Shown: positions 40,430 through 53,123, counted from the stretch's first letter. The stretch: 64,000 bases of DNA from Rhodospirillaceae bacterium (GCA_013204045.1 JABMOQ010000137.1:1-64000), one strand, 5' to 3'. Numbers and translations: made by a program. Notes: generated from the sequence alone by a model not told the origin.

Positions 40430-41941
40430 CTATTGTCCTGCAGCCAGAATCAAGTGTGCTGCGCGTGCGCTATCGACCTGATCAAGAAGGTTGGCGACCG
40501 AAACATGCATAACGTCAAGGAACGAGCTCGGGTAAATACCCATCCACAACACAAGCACGGCCAAGGGCGCAAAAATCAACACTTCACGTTTGTTCAGGTC
40601 GGTTATTTTCAACAGGTGTTCTTTTTTCAGTTCACCAAAGATGACCCGGCGATAAAGATACAGCATATAGACGGCACCCAGGATAACCCCCGTCGCTGCC
40701 AATGCAGCCACCCAGCTATTGGCCTTGAAGGCCCCAACCAGGACCAGGAACTCGCCGACGAAACCACCGGTTCCGGGCAGGCCCACAGAAGCCAGCATGA
40801 ACAGCATGAACATCATGGCATAGGCCGGCATTCGGTGAACGAGGCCGCCATACATGGCAATCTCGCGCGAGTGGATACGGTCATACACAACACCAACAAT
40901 TAAAAACAGGGCGGCTGAAACGACGCCATGGCTGAGCATCTGATAGATCGCCCCCTCTATTCCTTGAGTGGTTAGTGTAAAGGTGCCGATGGTGACGAAC
41001 CCCATATGGGCCACCGATGAATAGGCGATCAGCTTTTTCATGTCTTCCTGGGCCAGCGCCACCAGCGACGTGTAGATGATGGCGATAATGCTCAAGGTGT
41101 AGATCAGGGGTGTGAAATCCACCGATGCCAACGGGAACATGGGCAATGAGAAACGCAGGAACCCGTAGCCACCGAATTTCAGCAGCACCCCGGCCAGAAT
41201 CACCGAACCCGCCGTCGGTGCCTCCACATGGGCATCCGGCAGCCAGGTATGAACCGGCCACATGGGCACCTTGACCGCGAACGAGGCGAAGAATGCCAGC
41301 CATAACCAAGACTGCAAGCCAGCCGGGAAGGTATGATTCATCAGCGATGGAATATCGGTGGTGCCAGCATCGTTATACATGGCCAGTAACGCCAGCAGCA
41401 TCAATACCGAACCGAGCAGCGTATAGAGGAACAGCTTGAAAGCAGCATAGACGCGCCTTGCCCCGCCCCAGACGCCGATGATCAGGAACATCGGAATTAG
41501 CACCGCCTCAAAGAAAATATAGAAGACGACCAGATCAAGAGCCGCGAACATACCAATCATCATGGTTTCAAGAACCAGGAATGCGATCATATATTCCTTG
41601 ACCCGGTCCTTGATCGATTCCCAGCTTGCCAATACGCAAATCGGAGTCAACAGGGTCGTCAATAGAACAAACAGCATGGAAATGCCGTCGACGCCGATGT
41701 GATAGGCGATATTGAATGCCGGCATCCACTCGATATGTTCCTCGAACTGGAATTCCGCTGTGGTTGTATCAAAGTTGATCCATAGCAGCAGCGACATTAT
41801 GAACACCGCCGTCGACGTCCACAACGCCACCTGCCGGGCATTGCGGTCGGCAATTTCCTTTTTGCCGCGGATCGCCAAAATAAATCCGGCACCGATCAGG
41901 GGAATGAAGGTCAACAGCGAAAGAATCGGGAAATTGGTCAT
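40430..41941 (-). CDS. nuoM: NADH-quinone oxidoreductase subunit M
   Basis: This 503-residue antiporter-like proton channel subunit has about 14 helices, with [27 protein letters not shown] and [16 protein letters not shown] as the conserved Lys/His segments. It lies 7 nt before nuoN and 3 nt after nuoL in the membrane-arm end of the operon. Confidence 0.95.
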   Translation of the reverse strand: MTNFPILSLLTFIPLIGAGFILAIRGKKEIADRNARQVALWTSTAVFIMSLLLWINFDTTTAEFQFEEHIEWMPAFNIAYHIGVDGISMLFVLLTTLLTPICVLASWESIKDRVKEYMIAFLVLETMMIGMFAALDLVVFYIFFEAVLIPMFLIIGVWGGARRVYAAFKLFLYTLLGSVLMLLALLAMYNDAGTTDIPSLMNHTFPAGLQSWLWLAFFASFAVKVPMWPVHTWLPDAHVEAPTAGSVILAGVLLKFGGYGFLRFSLPMFPLASVDFTPLIYTLSIIAIIYTSLVALAQEDMKKLIAYSSVAHMGFVTIGTFTLTTQGIEGAIYQMLSHGVVSAALFLIVGVVYDRIHSREIAMYGGLVHRMPAYAMMFMLFMLASVGLPGTGGFVGEFLVLVGAFKANSWVAALAATGVILGAVYMLYLYRRVIFGELKKEHLLKITDLNKREVLIFAPLAVLVLWMGIYPSSFLDVMHVSVANLLDQVDSARAAHLILAAGQ

Positions 41942-41944
41942 CGC

Positions 41945-43906
41945 TCACCCGCCTCCGAACAGCATGTAGGAGGAGATCAGGATGATGACGCCGCCGAGCA
42001 TGGCGAAAGCATAGTGGTACAAATAGCCCGTTTGCATGCCGGCAACGCGGCGCGCGATATTGATCGTCGCCGCAGCGATACCGTCGGGGCCGACGCCGTC
42101 GATGATGGCGCCATCGCCGGTTTTCCATAAGTTACGTCCGATATAGAACGCCGGTTTGACAAACAGCCAATCGTACAATTCGTCGAAGTACCACTTGTTG
42201 TAGACGAACTGATAGACAGGACGGATCTGCCCGGCCAGCCAGCCCGGCAATTGGGGTTTCCACATATAAAATACATAGGCCATACCGATCCCGGCGAGGC
42301 CGACGGCGAGTGGCAGATACTTGACCCAGAACGGCGCACCATGCGCCGCTTCGAGCGCATTATGTATAGGCAAGACCAGTATGGAATCACCCCAGAACGC
42401 TTCTGCATTGCCGCCGACAAAGTTTTCATAGCCCATATAACCGGCAAACATGGCTCCCGCCGCCAGCACCATCAGTGGCACCAGCATTATTTTCGGGCTT
42501 TCGTGGATATGGGCCATCACCCGTTCGTCGGCCCTGGGGGTGCCGTGGAATGTCATGATCAGCAGCCGCCAGGAATAGAACGCGGTCAGGAAGGCCGCCG
42601 CGATGCCCATCCAGAAGGCATAGCCACCAGCAATTGAATGGGCGCCCCAGGCGGCCTCGAGCACGATATCCTTGGAATAGAAGCCGGCGAAGGGCCATAT
42701 CCCGGCCAGCGCTAGCGAGCCGATCAACATCAAGGCATAGGTTACCGGGATCAAGCGCCAAATGCCGCCCATCTTGCGCATATCCTGTTCATCGGACATG
42801 GCGTGGATAACCGAACCGGCCCCCAGGAACAATAACGCCTTAAAGAAACCGTGGGTCATCAAGTGAAAAATGCCCGCCGAATACGCCGACACGCCGAGCG
42901 CGAAGAACATGTAGCCCAGTTGCGAGCACGTTGAATAGGCGATCACCCGCTTGATATCGTTCTGGGTGCAGCCGATGGTCGCCGCAAAAATTGCGGTCGA
43001 TCCGCCGACAATGGTCACAACCATCAGTGCCGTTTCCGAATATTCGAACAGCGGCGACAGGCGGGCCACCATGAACACGCCTGCGGTAACCATGGTCGCC
43101 GCATGGATCAACGCCGACACCGGGGTCGGGCCTTCCATGGCATCGGGCAACCAGGTGTGCAGCCCCAATTGGGCCGATTTGCCCATGGCGCCGACGAACA
43201 ATAGCAGGCAGGCCACGGTCATGGCATGGAATTCGCCACCGAAGACCTTGATCGTTGTCTCGGCGTGTAAGGGGGCGGCGTTAAAGATGGTTTCAAAGCT
43301 GATCGAATCGAACATCACATAGACGGTGAAAATGCCGAGCACAAAACCGAAATCGCCGACCCGGTTGACGACGAAGGCCTTGATCGCGGCTGCATTTGCC
43401 GATGGCTTCTTATACCAGAACCCGATCAACAGATAGGACGCCAGGCCGACGCCTTCCCAGCCGAAGAACATCTGCACCAGATTATCGGCCGTCACCAGCA
43501 TCAGCATGAAAAAGGTAAACAGGCTGAGATAGGCCATAAAGCGCGGCACGCACGGATCGTTATGCATATAACCGGCGGAGTAAACATGAACCATCGCCGA
43601 TACAACGGTCACCACGATCATCATCACTGCGGTCAGTGAATCGACACGGAGCGCCCACGAGATATCAAGGGTGCCGGAATCGATCCAGGTAAACAGCTCA
43701 ACGGTTCTCGCGTTGCCGTTCAGCGCAACATCATTGAAAATCAGCACGGCCAATACCGCCGAGACCAGTAGCGGCCCCGAGGTTAACCAGTGGGCTATCT
43801 TGTCGATGCGCGCTTTTTTAGCCTTGTCGTTGTTGCAATCAACAAACGTCAGCATGCCGACGATGATTGCCCCCAGAAGCGGCAGGAAAACGAGTGCGGG
43901 TATCAT
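41945..43906 (-). CDS. nuoL: NADH-quinone oxidoreductase subunit L
   Basis: NuoL is the distal proton-pumping subunit, with the long lateral helix that ties the membrane arm together. The 653-residue protein has about 16 helices. It shows AMGKSAQLGLHTWLPDAMEGPTPVSALIHAATMV and RVIAYSTCSQLGYMFFALG, and a C-terminal extension with the amphipathic lateral helix and a final membrane anchor. Size and motifs separate it from NuoM and NuoN. Confidence 0.95.
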   Translation of the reverse strand: MIPALVFLPLLGAIIVGMLTFVDCNNDKAKKARIDKIAHWLTSGPLLVSAVLAVLIFNDVALNGNARTVELFTWIDSGTLDISWALRVDSLTAVMMIVVTVVSAMVHVYSAGYMHNDPCVPRFMAYLSLFTFFMLMLVTADNLVQMFFGWEGVGLASYLLIGFWYKKPSANAAAIKAFVVNRVGDFGFVLGIFTVYVMFDSISFETIFNAAPLHAETTIKVFGGEFHAMTVACLLLFVGAMGKSAQLGLHTWLPDAMEGPTPVSALIHAATMVTAGVFMVARLSPLFEYSETALMVVTIVGGSTAIFAATIGCTQNDIKRVIAYSTCSQLGYMFFALGVSAYSAGIFHLMTHGFFKALLFLGAGSVIHAMSDEQDMRKMGGIWRLIPVTYALMLIGSLALAGIWPFAGFYSKDIVLEAAWGAHSIAGGYAFWMGIAAAFLTAFYSWRLLIMTFHGTPRADERVMAHIHESPKIMLVPLMVLAAGAMFAGYMGYENFVGGNAEAFWGDSILVLPIHNALEAAHGAPFWVKYLPLAVGLAGIGMAYVFYMWKPQLPGWLAGQIRPVYQFVYNKWYFDELYDWLFVKPAFYIGRNLWKTGDGAIIDGVGPDGIAAATINIARRVAGMQTGYLYHYAFAMLGGVIILISSYMLFGGG

Positions 43907-43913
43907 ATCCGTC

Positions 43914-44225
43914 CTAGCCCTTCATCATGTTGACGTCTTCGACAGCGATTGAGCCGCGATTACGGAAAAATACGACCAGAATGGCGAGCCCGATTGCGGC
44001 CTCGGCGGCGGCAACGGTCAACACGAAGATGGCGAACACCTGCCCGACCAGATCACCCAGGTGCGCCGAGAACGCAACCAGATTGATATTGACCGCCAGC
44101 AGCATCAATTCGACCGACATCAGGATGACGATGATGTTTTTGCGGTTCAGGAAAATCCCGAAAATGCCAAGCGTGAACAGGATGGCGGCGACCGTCAGGT
44201 AATGGGAAAGGCCAATTTCTAACAT
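43914..44225 (-). CDS. nuoK: NADH-quinone oxidoreductase subunit K
   Basis: The 103-residue subunit has three transmembrane helices with the conserved membrane Glu in [13 protein letters not shown] and a second Glu in [11 protein letters not shown], both part of the central proton path. Its start overlaps the end of nuoJ by one base. Confidence 0.95.
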   Translation of the reverse strand: MLEIGLSHYLTVAAILFTLGIFGIFLNRKNIIVILMSVELMLLAVNINLVAFSAHLGDLVGQVFAIFVLTVAAAEAAIGLAILVVFFRNRGSIAVEDVNMMKG

Positions 44226-44833
44226 CAGATACCCTTCCCCGGCTCTACTTTGACCAATTCTATCGTATCGGCGGGTCGACGCTTGACCTGGTCGGAAATG
44301 CGCTGCTTGCGAACTCCTGAGCGGGTGCGATGGGTCAACACAATGGCGCCGATCATGGCAATCAGAAGGATAATCCCGGCGGCCTGGAACAAGTAAATGT
44401 AATCGGTATAGATGACCATGCCGAGGGCCTGCGTATTCGTAACGCCTTCCGGGATTGGCACAAGGCCGACGATTGTGGCTTCAGGGGCAAAATGCCAGCC
44501 GCCAACGATCATCAACAGTTCGGTAAGCAAAATCAGGCCGACCATGGCACCCAAAGGTAAATAATTTAAAAAACCCTGTCGCAGCTCGACGAAGTTGATG
44601 TCCAGCATCATGACCACGAACATAAACAACACCGCAACCGCGCCGACATAAACAACGACAAGAATCATGGCCAGGAATTCAGCCCCCAGCAGCACGAATA
44701 ACCCGGCCCCGTTAAAGAAGGTCAGGATCAGGAAGAGAACCGAATGAACAGGATTCCTGGACGATATCACCATCACGGCGGACGCGATGGCGATAGCAGC
44801 GAACATATAGAATGCCAATCCCTGTATGATCAT
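44225..44833 (-). CDS. nuoJ: NADH-quinone oxidoreductase subunit J
   Basis: The 202-residue subunit has five predicted helices. It includes the segment [19 protein letters not shown], holding the glycine-rich helix that changes shape (pi bulge) during turnover in known structures. A C-terminal cytoplasmic tail of about 40 residues is basic. It is preceded by a 66-nt gap after nuoI, one of the larger gaps in the operon. Confidence 0.94.
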   Translation of the reverse strand: MIIQGLAFYMFAAIAIASAVMVISSRNPVHSVLFLILTFFNGAGLFVLLGAEFLAMILVVVYVGAVAVLFMFVVMMLDINFVELRQGFLNYLPLGAMVGLILLTELLMIVGGWHFAPEATIVGLVPIPEGVTNTQALGMVIYTDYIYLFQAAGIILLIAMIGAIVLTHRTRSGVRKQRISDQVKRRPADTIELVKVEPGKGI

Positions 44834-44899
44834 GCCCCCGGTGTCCTCTGCAATCCAATATCGATAAATAACGTCATTAAAATTATCCTGTCCCCTGCT

Positions 44900-45388
44900 T
44901 CAACGGTATTCGGCGTCATCGACCAGCCGTTTTGCAATTTCGACTTCCCAGCGTTCGCCGTTGGCCAGCAGTTTGCCCTTGTCGTACAACAGTTCCTCGC
45001 GGCTTTCCGTCGCATACTCAAAATTCGGCCCCTCGACAATGGCATCGACCGGGCAGGCTTCCTCGCAATAACCACAATAGATGCATTTGGTCATATCGAT
45101 GTCGTAGCGGGTCGTGCGCCGGGACCCATCATCACGTGGCTCGGCCTCGATGGTGATCGCCTGGGCCGGGCAAATTGCCTCGCACAGTTTGCAGGCAATG
45201 CAACGTTCCTCGCCATTGGCATAGCGGCGTAAAGCGTGCTCGCCCCTGAACCGTGGACTCAATGGGCCTTTTTCGTACGGATAGTTAATTGTCAACTTGC
45301 GCCGGAACATATAACGGAGCGTCAGCGCCATGCCGATGACCAGCTCTTCAAGCAGCCAGGTTTTTATGTGATGTCTGATAAAGCTCAT
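44900..45388 (-). CDS. nuoI: NADH-quinone oxidoreductase subunit I (two 4Fe-4S clusters)
   Basis: NuoI carries clusters N6a and N6b on the way to the quinone site. The 162-residue protein has an N-terminal amphipathic helix and two ferredoxin motifs, [12 protein letters not shown] and [12 protein letters not shown], each followed by the pairing Cys-Pro. The start ATG 45388 follows the nuoH stop by 7 nt; an earlier in-frame ATG would overlap nuoH. Confidence 0.95.
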   Translation of the reverse strand: MSFIRHHIKTWLLEELVIGMALTLRYMFRRKLTINYPYEKGPLSPRFRGEHALRRYANGEERCIACKLCEAICPAQAITIEAEPRDDGSRRTTRYDIDMTKCIYCGYCEEACPVDAIVEGPNFEYATESREELLYDKGKLLANGERWEVEIAKRLVDDAEYR

Positions 45389-45395
45389 GGCATCC

Positions 45396-46412
45396 CTACC
45401 CCGCACCAGGTGTCAGGTCAAAGGCGACAAGCACGCCGGCGACAATGACGACGGCGGCCAGTGAAATCGGCAGGAACACCTTCCAGCCAAGGCGCATCAA
45501 CTGGTCATAACGATACCGCGGGAAGGTGGCGCGCACCCACAGGAAGAAGAACAGCACGAAGGCGATTTTAGCCGCCAGCCACAACGGTCCCGGCAGCCAG
45601 TTGAACGGCGCAATATCCATTGGAGGCAGCCAGCCACCAAGGAACAGGATTGCTGTCATCGTCGCCATCAGGATCATGTTGGCGTATTCGCCCAGGAAAA
45701 ACAGGGCAAAGGTCATGGCAGAATATTCAACATTGTACCCGGCCACCAATTCGGCTTCGGCTTCCGGCAGATCGAACGGATGGCGGTTGGTTTCGGCCAA
45801 GGTCGAGATAAAGAAAATCACCGCCATGGGGAACAGCGGAATAACGAACCACATATCTTTCTGAGCCAAGACAATATCTGTCAAGTTCAGTGATCCGACA
45901 CAGAGCAACACCGTGACAATGACGAATCCCATTGAAATTTCATAAGACACCATCTGCGCCGCCGAACGCAGCGCGCCAAGAAAGGCGTATTTAGAATTGG
46001 AAGCCCATCCGGCCATCAGGATGCCGTAAACGCCGAGCGAAGAAATGGCAAAAAGATACAGGATGCCGACATTGATATCGGCCAACACCATGCCATCGTC
46101 GAACGGGATCACCGCCCAAGCCATAAGGGCCAGGCTGAAAGTCACCATGGGGGCCAACAGGAAGACAACCGGATTGGCACCAGAAGGGACAATGGTTTCT
46201 TTAAGGAACAGCTTCAGGCCGTCTGCTATTGGTTGCAACAGGCCGAACGGGCCGACCACGTTCGGGCCGCGGCGAAGTTGCATGGCACCGATAACCTTCC
46301 TTTCCACATAGGTCAGGTAGGCGACGCTGAGCAGTACCGGCACGACAATTGCGACGACCTTGATTACGATCCACAGCGTCGGCCAGACATATGAGTCCCA
46401 AAGCTCAACCAT
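45396..46412 (-). CDS. nuoH: NADH-quinone oxidoreductase subunit H
   Basis: NuoH forms most of the quinone chamber and the link to the proton channels. The 338-residue protein has eight helices, with [17 protein letters not shown] after the first and the charged [19 protein letters not shown] loop, both hallmarks. The ATG at 46412 overlaps the nuoG stop by 8 nt (ATGGTTGA). Confidence 0.95.
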   Translation of the reverse strand: MVELWDSYVWPTLWIVIKVVAIVVPVLLSVAYLTYVERKVIGAMQLRRGPNVVGPFGLLQPIADGLKLFLKETIVPSGANPVVFLLAPMVTFSLALMAWAVIPFDDGMVLADINVGILYLFAISSLGVYGILMAGWASNSKYAFLGALRSAAQMVSYEISMGFVIVTVLLCVGSLNLTDIVLAQKDMWFVIPLFPMAVIFFISTLAETNRHPFDLPEAEAELVAGYNVEYSAMTFALFFLGEYANMILMATMTAILFLGGWLPPMDIAPFNWLPGPLWLAAKIAFVLFFFLWVRATFPRYRYDQLMRLGWKVFLPISLAAVVIVAGVLVAFDLTPGAG

Positions 46413-48432
46413 CGGTGCCTGTCTTTCCCTTGTCGCTTTCAAGCAGCATCTCGGTGCAGCGGGCCATGGTGATTGAGGCGCGGCTGATCGGGTCGGTCAT
46501 GTAAAAATTGCTGATCGGTGAAGCAAAACCGCCGGGCTCTGTTTTGCCGCCTGAGCCGAAATCGCCCCATGTGAATTTCTGTAAGCTGTCGTCGCCGCCG
46601 AACAGTGGATTGATCTGGACCATACGGCCGCGTACCTGTGCCAGGGTGTCATAGGGAAGTGTATGGCCAAGGACACCTGACAAGGCACGGATCACGGCCC
46701 AGTCTTCGCGGGCATCACCGGGCGGGAAAACAGCCAGCCTGGTTTGCTGCATACGGCCTTCGGTATTAACGTAAGTGGCATTTTTTTCCGTATATGCGGC
46801 CCCGGGCAAGACAACGTCGGCGCGGTGCGCCCCGCGGTCGCCATGATGGCCCTGATAAATAACGAAGGCATCGTCCGGAATATTGGCGGTGTAGTCATCG
46901 GCGCCAAGAAGATAGATGATTTCGGCACTTTCAAGAGTGGCATCGGAAACAAACCCGATATCAAGCCCCCCGACGCGGGCGGCGGCCGTGTGCAGAACGT
47001 TGAAGCCGTTCCAGTCATCACGCACCATATTGAACTTTTCCGCCACCTTGCGCGCCAGACCCAACACGGCGGCCCCGTCGGAACGCATCAGCGCCCCCTG
47101 CCCCAATATGAGCATCGGGTTGGTGGCTTTTTTCAGAATATTGGCAAAGCCGTGCTTGCCGGAAAGAATTTCTGCAAGGATTTCAGGACCGGCGCCCAAA
47201 GGCGTATAGGGGAAGGTCAGTTCCACGGCCTCGCCGATTAGCCCGGCGCTGAAGCCGCCCATCAAGTAACGCTTGCGCAGGCGGGCATTGATGATCGGCG
47301 CTTCGTGGCGTGTATTGGAGCCGATGATCAGGCAAACATCGGCTTCTTCAATGCCGGCGATGGTGGTGTTGAACAGGTATCCGGCCCGGCACGAAGGGTC
47401 TAACGCAGCGCCGTCCTGACGGCATTCCACATTGTCAGAGCCAAGGGCCTCCAGCAGGTCTTTCAATGCCATCATTGACTCAACGCACGCCGTATCACCG
47501 GCCAGTGCCGCGATACGAGATCCGTCCGTGGATTTGACCTTGGCCGCGATGGCGGCAAACGCCGCATCCCAAGTCGCCGGTTCCAGCTTGCTGCCGTGGC
47601 GGACATAGGGCTGGTCAAGACGCTGGCGCTTCAGGCCATCGCAGGCAAAGCGGGTTTTGTCGGAAATCCATTCCTCGTTCACGTCCTCGTTGAGGCGCGG
47701 CAGGATACGCATGACCTCTGGCCCACGTGCATCTATACGAATGGCGGAGCCGACGGCATCCATGACGTCTATGGATTCCGTTTTCTTCAGCTCCCATGGC
47801 CTGGCCGCGAAGGCGTAGGGTGCCGACGTCAATGCTCCGACCGGGCAAAGGTCGATCATGTTGCCGGACAGCTCCGACGTCAGGGCGTTATTTATGTAGG
47901 TGCCGATTTCAGTGTGCTCGCCGCGCCCGGTCGCGCCCATTTCGGGGACTCCTGCGATTTCGTTGGAAAAACGCACGCAGCGGGTGCAGTGAATACAACG
48001 TGTCATAATGCCGCGGATCAGCGGTCCGAAGGATTTATCATCGACGGCGCGCTTGACCTCATCATAGCGGCTGTGATCGCTGCCGAAGGCAAGCGCCTGG
48101 TCCTGCAAATCGCACTCGCCGCCCTGATCGCAGATCGGGCAGTCGAGGGGATGGTTTATCAAAAGAAATTCCATCACCCCTTGACGCATTTTTTGCACGG
48201 CAGGCGAATTGGTGGTGATGACCATGCCGTCACCGACGGGCATGGAACAGGACGCAACCGGCTTCGGGGCGCGCTCCATTTCGACCAGGCACATGCGGCA
48301 GTTTCCGGCGATGGTCAGGCGTTCGTGATAACAGAACCGTGGAATTTCGATTCCGATCTGTTCGCAGGCCTGCAGCACGGTTAAACCGTTCTGCACTTCT
48401 ACTTCCATGCCATCGATGGTCAGCTTTGCCAT
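46405..48432 (-). CDS. nuoG: NADH-quinone oxidoreductase subunit G
   Basis: NuoG is the large peripheral-arm subunit carrying clusters N1b, N4 and N5. The 675-residue protein has an N-terminal 2Fe-2S ferredoxin domain ([15 protein letters not shown]), the [18 protein letters not shown] segment that includes the N5 ligands, and [10 protein letters not shown] for N4. A molybdopterin-oxidoreductase-like domain without cofactor follows. It is shorter than E. coli NuoG (about 900), as is normal for the alphaproteobacterial and mitochondrial type, and lacks the extra N7 cluster region. Confidence 0.95.
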   Translation of the reverse strand: MAKLTIDGMEVEVQNGLTVLQACEQIGIEIPRFCYHERLTIAGNCRMCLVEMERAPKPVASCSMPVGDGMVITTNSPAVQKMRQGVMEFLLINHPLDCPICDQGGECDLQDQALAFGSDHSRYDEVKRAVDDKSFGPLIRGIMTRCIHCTRCVRFSNEIAGVPEMGATGRGEHTEIGTYINNALTSELSGNMIDLCPVGALTSAPYAFAARPWELKKTESIDVMDAVGSAIRIDARGPEVMRILPRLNEDVNEEWISDKTRFACDGLKRQRLDQPYVRHGSKLEPATWDAAFAAIAAKVKSTDGSRIAALAGDTACVESMMALKDLLEALGSDNVECRQDGAALDPSCRAGYLFNTTIAGIEEADVCLIIGSNTRHEAPIINARLRKRYLMGGFSAGLIGEAVELTFPYTPLGAGPEILAEILSGKHGFANILKKATNPMLILGQGALMRSDGAAVLGLARKVAEKFNMVRDDWNGFNVLHTAAARVGGLDIGFVSDATLESAEIIYLLGADDYTANIPDDAFVIYQGHHGDRGAHRADVVLPGAAYTEKNATYVNTEGRMQQTRLAVFPPGDAREDWAVIRALSGVLGHTLPYDTLAQVRGRMVQINPLFGGDDSLQKFTWGDFGSGGKTEPGGFASPISNFYMTDPISRASITMARCTEMLLESDKGKTGTDG

Positions 48433-48445
48433 TTAAGTCCGTTCC

Positions 48446-49744
48446 TCAGGCTGCCGCGCCGGCAGCAGCCTTTTTGATAATGTTGCGATCGACAATGCGT
48501 TGCTCGATTTCGTTGCGAAAATGCCGGATCAATCCTTGAATCGGCCACGCCGCCGCATCGCCAAGAGCGCAAATGGTATGTCCTTCGATCTGCCGGGAAA
48601 CTTCTTCCAGCAGATCAATTTCATCGACCGTCATGTTGCCGTCTGCCATCCGTTCCATCATCCGCCACATCCAGCCGGTACCTTCCCGGCACGGCGTGCA
48701 TTGGCCGCAACTTTCGTGGGAATAGAAGCGCGACAATCGGGTAATGGCGCGGATCAGATCGGTCGACTGATCCATGACGATGACCGCCGCCGTGCCCAGG
48801 CCGGTGCCCAATTCCTTGAGGCCGTCAAAATCCATGACGGCCGTTTCGCACATGGCTTTGGGAATCATCGGCGTGGACGAGCCTCCAGGTATGACTGCTT
48901 TCAGGCTATCCCAGCCCCCGCGAACACCGCCGGCGTGGGTATCGATCAGCTCCTTTAGGGAAATGCCCATGGTTTCTTCGACCGTACACGGCGTATTGAC
49001 GTGACCGGAAATGCAGAACAATTTCGTGCCGGTGTTGTTTTCACGGCCAAAGCCAGAGAACCATTCTGCACCCCGGCGCAAAATGGTCGGCGCGACGGCA
49101 ATGGATTCAACGTTGTTGACGGTCGTCGGGCAGCCATATAGGCCGACGTTGGCCGGGAACGGTGGTTTCAGGCGCGGCTGGCCCTTCTTGCCCTCCAGGC
49201 TTTGCAGCAAGGCGCTTTCCTCGCCGCAGATATAGGCGCCGGCCCCCAATTGCACATACATGTCGAAGTCGTAACCTGAGCCACAGGCATCCTTGCCGAT
49301 CAGGCCGGCGGCGTAGGCTTCATCGATGGCCCGTTGCAGGGCCTCGGCCTCGCGGAAAAATTCACCGCGTACATAAACGTAAGCAGCCCCCGCGCCGATG
49401 CCGACGGATGCCAGCAAGGCCCCCTCGACCAGCTTGTGCGGCTCGTTACGGAGAATTTCGCGGTCCTTGCAGGTGCCGGGCTCGCCCTCATCGGCGTTGA
49501 TGACCAGAAATACCGGACGACCACCGGAATCCTTGGGCATGAATGACCATTTCATGCCGGTACCAAAACCGGCACCGCCACGGCCACGCAGCCCCGACGC
49601 CTTCATCTCGTCGACGATCCATTCACGGCCCTTGGTTATCAGTTTTTTGGTACCATCCCAATCACCGATCGCCTTGGCCCCCGCCAAAGAAGTATCTTTA
49701 AGGCCATAAATATTCTGGAAGATGCGATCGCTATCTTTCAGCAT
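48446..49744 (-). CDS. nuoF: NADH-quinone oxidoreductase subunit F (FMN, NADH site)
   Basis: NuoF oxidises NADH. The 432-residue protein shows the NADH/FMN Gly-rich stretch [32 protein letters not shown] for flavin binding, and the N3 4Fe-4S motif [13 protein letters not shown] with a later Cys in [10 protein letters not shown]. Its ATG meets the end of nuoE by one base. Confidence 0.95.
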   Translation of the reverse strand: MLKDSDRIFQNIYGLKDTSLAGAKAIGDWDGTKKLITKGREWIVDEMKASGLRGRGGAGFGTGMKWSFMPKDSGGRPVFLVINADEGEPGTCKDREILRNEPHKLVEGALLASVGIGAGAAYVYVRGEFFREAEALQRAIDEAYAAGLIGKDACGSGYDFDMYVQLGAGAYICGEESALLQSLEGKKGQPRLKPPFPANVGLYGCPTTVNNVESIAVAPTILRRGAEWFSGFGRENNTGTKLFCISGHVNTPCTVEETMGISLKELIDTHAGGVRGGWDSLKAVIPGGSSTPMIPKAMCETAVMDFDGLKELGTGLGTAAVIVMDQSTDLIRAITRLSRFYSHESCGQCTPCREGTGWMWRMMERMADGNMTVDEIDLLEEVSRQIEGHTICALGDAAAWPIQGLIRHFRNEIEQRIVDRNIIKKAAAGAAA

Positions 49745-50355
49745 TATTTGCTTCCCTTCTTGGCTTTAAGGGTGGTCGGGCCACCTTCAGGCTCGCAGCC
49801 CTTGCGGCTGTTCTGTGGTCCCGGCTTCGGCGTGCCGCCCTTGGACAATTCATCGAGAATAGCCTCGGTCGTATCGGCATTCAGGTCCTCGTAGAAGTCG
49901 TCATTGATCATCATCATCGGGGCATTGACACAGGCGCCCAGACATTCGACCTCGGACAATGTGAATTTGCCGTCATCCGTGGTTTCCCCGAAACCGATGC
50001 CCAGTTTCTTTTTGCAGGCGCCGACAACAGCATCGGAATCGCGCAACCAGCATGGCAGATTGGTGCACACCTGAACATGATGCTCCCCGATCGGGGCAAG
50101 GTTGTACATGGTGTAAAAAGTAGCGACTTCGTAAACACGGATCGGCGGCATGCCCAGAACACCGGCGACATGATCCATGGCGGCGCGCGGTAGCCAGCCA
50201 TTGTTTTGGCGTTGCGCCAGATCAAGCAGTGGCATCACCGCGCTGGCTTGTTTGCCATTTGGGTATTTGGCAATAAGTTCCTTCACACGCTTTTTGTTTT
50301 CTGGCGAGAAGGCGAACTGGGCGGGCTGCGAGTCGGTCATGGTATGGGTGCTCAT
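49744..50355 (-). CDS. nuoE: NADH-quinone oxidoreductase subunit E (2Fe-2S)
   Basis: NuoE is a thioredoxin-fold protein with cluster N1a. Ligands are seen in [13 protein letters not shown] and [12 protein letters not shown]. The 203-residue length includes a C-terminal tail of about 40 residues rich in Lys, Gly and Pro beyond the folded core, as in other alphaproteobacteria. It overlaps nuoD by 4 nt. Confidence 0.95.
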   Translation of the reverse strand: MSTHTMTDSQPAQFAFSPENKKRVKELIAKYPNGKQASAVMPLLDLAQRQNNGWLPRAAMDHVAGVLGMPPIRVYEVATFYTMYNLAPIGEHHVQVCTNLPCWLRDSDAVVGACKKKLGIGFGETTDDGKFTLSEVECLGACVNAPMMMINDDFYEDLNADTTEAILDELSKGGTPKPGPQNSRKGCEPEGGPTTLKAKKGSK

Positions 50356-51530
50356 CGGTCTATCTCGCCAAACACGATATCGAGCGAGCCGATGTTGGCG
50401 ACGATGTCGGCCAGCATGTGCCCCCGCGACAGGAAATCAAGCGCCTGCAAGTGAGCAAACCCGGGTGCCCTGATTTTACAGCGGTAAGGCATGTTGGAGC
50501 CATCGGATACCAGATAGACCCCGAACTCACCCTTGGGTGCTTCGACCGCCGTATAGGTTTCGCCGGCAGGAACATGGAACCCTTCGGTGAACAATTTAAA
50601 ATGATGGATCAATGATTCCATTGAATGTTTCATGTCGCCCCGCGACGGCGGCGTGACCTTATGGTCCCGTGATTTAGCCGGACCGGCCGGCATTTGCTTA
50701 AGACACTGCTGCATGATTTTAACGCTTTCGCGCAACTCGTAAATACGCACCAGATAACGGTCATAGCAGTCGCCTCGTTTGCCGATCGGCACATCGAAAT
50801 CGACCTTGTCATAGGCATCGTACGGTTGTGCCTTGCGCAGGTCCCAGGCGACGCCGGCGGCCCTGAGGTTGGGGCCGGTAAATCCCCAGTCCATGGCCTG
50901 CTCTGGCGTAATGATGCCAATATCAACGGTGCGCTGCTTAAAGATACGGTTGTCCGTCAGCAGGGTTTCCATATCGTCGATCATTTGTGGGAAGGTCTCG
51001 CACCAGGCGGCGATGTCGTCAATAAGCCCGTCCGGCAGGTCACGGGCGACGCCGCCGACGCGAAAATAATTCATATGCATGCGCGCGCCAGACGCCCGTT
51101 CGCAAAATTCCATCAGCCGTTCGCGGTCCTCGAAGCCCCACAACATCGGTGTCATCGCGCCAATATCCATGGCGAAGGCGCAGAGGGTGAAAATGTGATT
51201 CAGTGACCGGCCGATTTCGGCATAAAGTACGCGGATGTACTGGCCACGCGGCGGCACTTCCAAGGCGAGCAGCTTCTCTACCGCCAGCACGAAGGCATGT
51301 TCCTGATTTTGCGGTGCCACGTAATCAAGACGGTCAAAATAGGGAACCGCCTGAGCATAACTTTTATGTTCTATCAGTTTTTCGGTACCGCGATGTAAAA
51401 GACCAATGTGCGGGTCGGCACGCTCTATAACTTCGCCATCCATTTCAAGAACCAGGCGCAGCACCCCGTGGGCCGACGGATGCTGTGGTCCAAAATTCAG
51501 GTTCATGTTCTTAATCTGGGTTTCGGCCAT
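50352..51530 (-). CDS. nuoD: NADH-quinone oxidoreductase subunit D (49-kDa type)
   Basis: NuoD, with NuoB, forms the quinone head-group site. The 392-residue protein has [15 protein letters not shown] near the start, with the His that contacts quinone, and [14 protein letters not shown]. The C-terminal DIVFGEIDR motif is also present. NuoC and NuoD are separate genes here, not fused as in E. coli; their ends share one base. Confidence 0.95.
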   Translation of the reverse strand: MAETQIKNMNLNFGPQHPSAHGVLRLVLEMDGEVIERADPHIGLLHRGTEKLIEHKSYAQAVPYFDRLDYVAPQNQEHAFVLAVEKLLALEVPPRGQYIRVLYAEIGRSLNHIFTLCAFAMDIGAMTPMLWGFEDRERLMEFCERASGARMHMNYFRVGGVARDLPDGLIDDIAAWCETFPQMIDDMETLLTDNRIFKQRTVDIGIITPEQAMDWGFTGPNLRAAGVAWDLRKAQPYDAYDKVDFDVPIGKRGDCYDRYLVRIYELRESVKIMQQCLKQMPAGPAKSRDHKVTPPSRGDMKHSMESLIHHFKLFTEGFHVPAGETYTAVEAPKGEFGVYLVSDGSNMPYRCKIRAPGFAHLQALDFLSRGHMLADIVANIGSLDIVFGEIDR

Positions 51531-52165
51531 CAGGTGCCCTTCCCTTCAGCCTTATCGTCGTCGTCCTGGGTGGCCTTTTCATCACCGGGCAACCGCGACT
51601 GAACCCCTTCCCACGGGCTGACAAAATCAAAGCTACGAAAATCCTGTGCTAATTTCACAGGCTCATAGACAACGCGTTTTTTCTGATCGTCATAACGCAG
51701 TTCCACATATCCGGTCAGCGGGAAATCCTTGCGTAGAGGATGCCCTTCAAACCCGTAATCGGTCATGATCCGGCGCAGGTCGTGATGACCGGAAAAATAA
51801 ATGCCGTAAAGATCCCATGCCTCACGCTCCCACCATCCGGCCGAACTGAATATATCCGACACCGTCGGCACCGGTTCGTTCTCGCCTGTTCGTACCTTGA
51901 CCCTGATACGAAGATTGTGGGTCATGCTAAGGAGGTTGTAGACGACGTCGAAACGTTGGTCGCGCTCAGGATGATCGACGCCGCAGACGTCCACCAGAAT
52001 TTTAAACTGGCAATTGGCATCATCACGCAGGTACGTCAGCACCCTGACAATATCGCCTGCCTTAACCGATACATTCAATTCGCCGAAAGATATATCCGTC
52101 GCAGTGACTGTCTGCGGCAACGCCGCGACGATCAGTTCGCCAATGTTTTTTAACGCCAATTCCAT
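51530..52165 (-). CDS. nuoC: NADH-quinone oxidoreductase subunit C (30-kDa type)
   Basis: NuoC is a structural peripheral-arm subunit. I chose ATG 52163-52165 ([13 protein letters not shown]), 5 nt after the nuoB stop, giving 211 residues; an ORF 30 codons longer overlaps nuoB. The signature [31 protein letters not shown] is clear. An acidic Asp/Glu/Lys tail of about 20 residues follows the core. Confidence 0.94.
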   Translation of the reverse strand: MELALKNIGELIVAALPQTVTATDISFGELNVSVKAGDIVRVLTYLRDDANCQFKILVDVCGVDHPERDQRFDVVYNLLSMTHNLRIRVKVRTGENEPVPTVSDIFSSAGWWEREAWDLYGIYFSGHHDLRRIMTDYGFEGHPLRKDFPLTGYVELRYDDQKKRVVYEPVKLAQDFRSFDFVSPWEGVQSRLPGDEKATQDDDDKAEGKGT

Positions 52166-52170
52166 ATCAA

Positions 52171-52713
52171 TTAACGCCAGAGCGTCCCTGTTCGTCTGAT
52201 TTTCTTTTGCAGCTGAAGTATCCCGTAGATCAATGCCTCTGCCGTCGGCGGGCATCCCGGTACGTAAATATCGACAGGAACCACCCGGTCACAACCACGA
52301 ACCACAGAATAGGAATAATGGTAGTACCCGCCACCATTGGCGCAAGATCCCATCGAAATGACGTAACGCGGTTCCGACATCTGGTCGTAAACCTTGCGGA
52401 AGGCTGGCGCCATCTTGTTGGTCAGCGTGCCGGCGACGATAATAACATCCGACTGGCGCGGGCTGGGGCGCGGTACGACGCCGAAGCGGTCGAGATCGTA
52501 GCGCGGCATGTAGGCATGAATCATTTCAACGGCACAGCATGCCAGGCCGAATGTCATCGGCCATAAAGATCCGGTGCGCGCCCAGTTAACGACCTTGTCC
52601 AGGTTGGCGACGACGAAGCCCTTGTCCGTCAACTCGCCGGTTACCTCCCGCAGCAACGCTTCTTGCTCGGGGCCAGGAAGTAACGGTCGAGTGGGATCAG
52701 TGATTATTCCCAT
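52171..52713 (-). CDS. nuoB: NADH-quinone oxidoreductase subunit B (cluster N2)
   Basis: NuoB binds the terminal cluster N2 that reduces quinone. The 180-residue protein has the tandem Cys ligands in [10 protein letters not shown], then [15 protein letters not shown] and [11 protein letters not shown]. Its ATG lies inside the end of nuoA (10 nt overlap). Confidence 0.95.
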   Translation of the reverse strand: MGIITDPTRPLLPGPEQEALLREVTGELTDKGFVVANLDKVVNWARTGSLWPMTFGLACCAVEMIHAYMPRYDLDRFGVVPRPSPRQSDVIIVAGTLTNKMAPAFRKVYDQMSEPRYVISMGSCANGGGYYHYSYSVVRGCDRVVPVDIYVPGCPPTAEALIYGILQLQKKIRRTGTLWR

Positions 52714-53069
52714 TCCAGGGCTCCCTTACGCCATTCATAGATAAAACCGATGGTCAGCACACCCAGGAACACCATCATTGACCAGAAACCAAAAAGCCCG
52801 ATTTTGCCAAGAGTTATCGCCCATGGGAAAAGGAAGGCAACTTCCAGATCAAAAATGATGAACAGGATGGCAACCAGATAGAAACGCACATCAAACTTGC
52901 TTCGCGCATCATCAAAAGCATCGAAGCCGCATTCATATGAAGAAGTTTTTTCCACATCCGGGTGCTGACTGGCGACCACATATGACGCACCAACGGCAAT
53001 GCCTGCAATGGCGATGGCAATCCCAATGAATATAAGTATCGGCAGATATTGTTGAAGCAGTACGTCCAT
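52704..53069 (-). CDS. nuoA: NADH-quinone oxidoreductase subunit A
   Basis: NuoA is a 121-residue subunit with three helices. The conserved loop between helices 1 and 2 reads [36 protein letters not shown], with the Cys of the known loop and the membrane Asp/Glu. It is the first gene of the complex I operon. A 223-bp gap with a candidate promoter separates it from tRNA-Asp upstream. Confidence 0.95.
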   Translation of the reverse strand: MDVLLQQYLPILIFIGIAIAIAGIAVGASYVVASQHPDVEKTSSYECGFDAFDDARSKFDVRFYLVAILFIIFDLEVAFLFPWAITLGKIGLFGFWSMMVFLGVLTIGFIYEWRKGALEWE

Positions 53070-53123
53070 GACAGGGTCCGTCAGGCCCTCCCCGGCCTAT
53101 CGTTTTGTTATTCGTGACAAAAT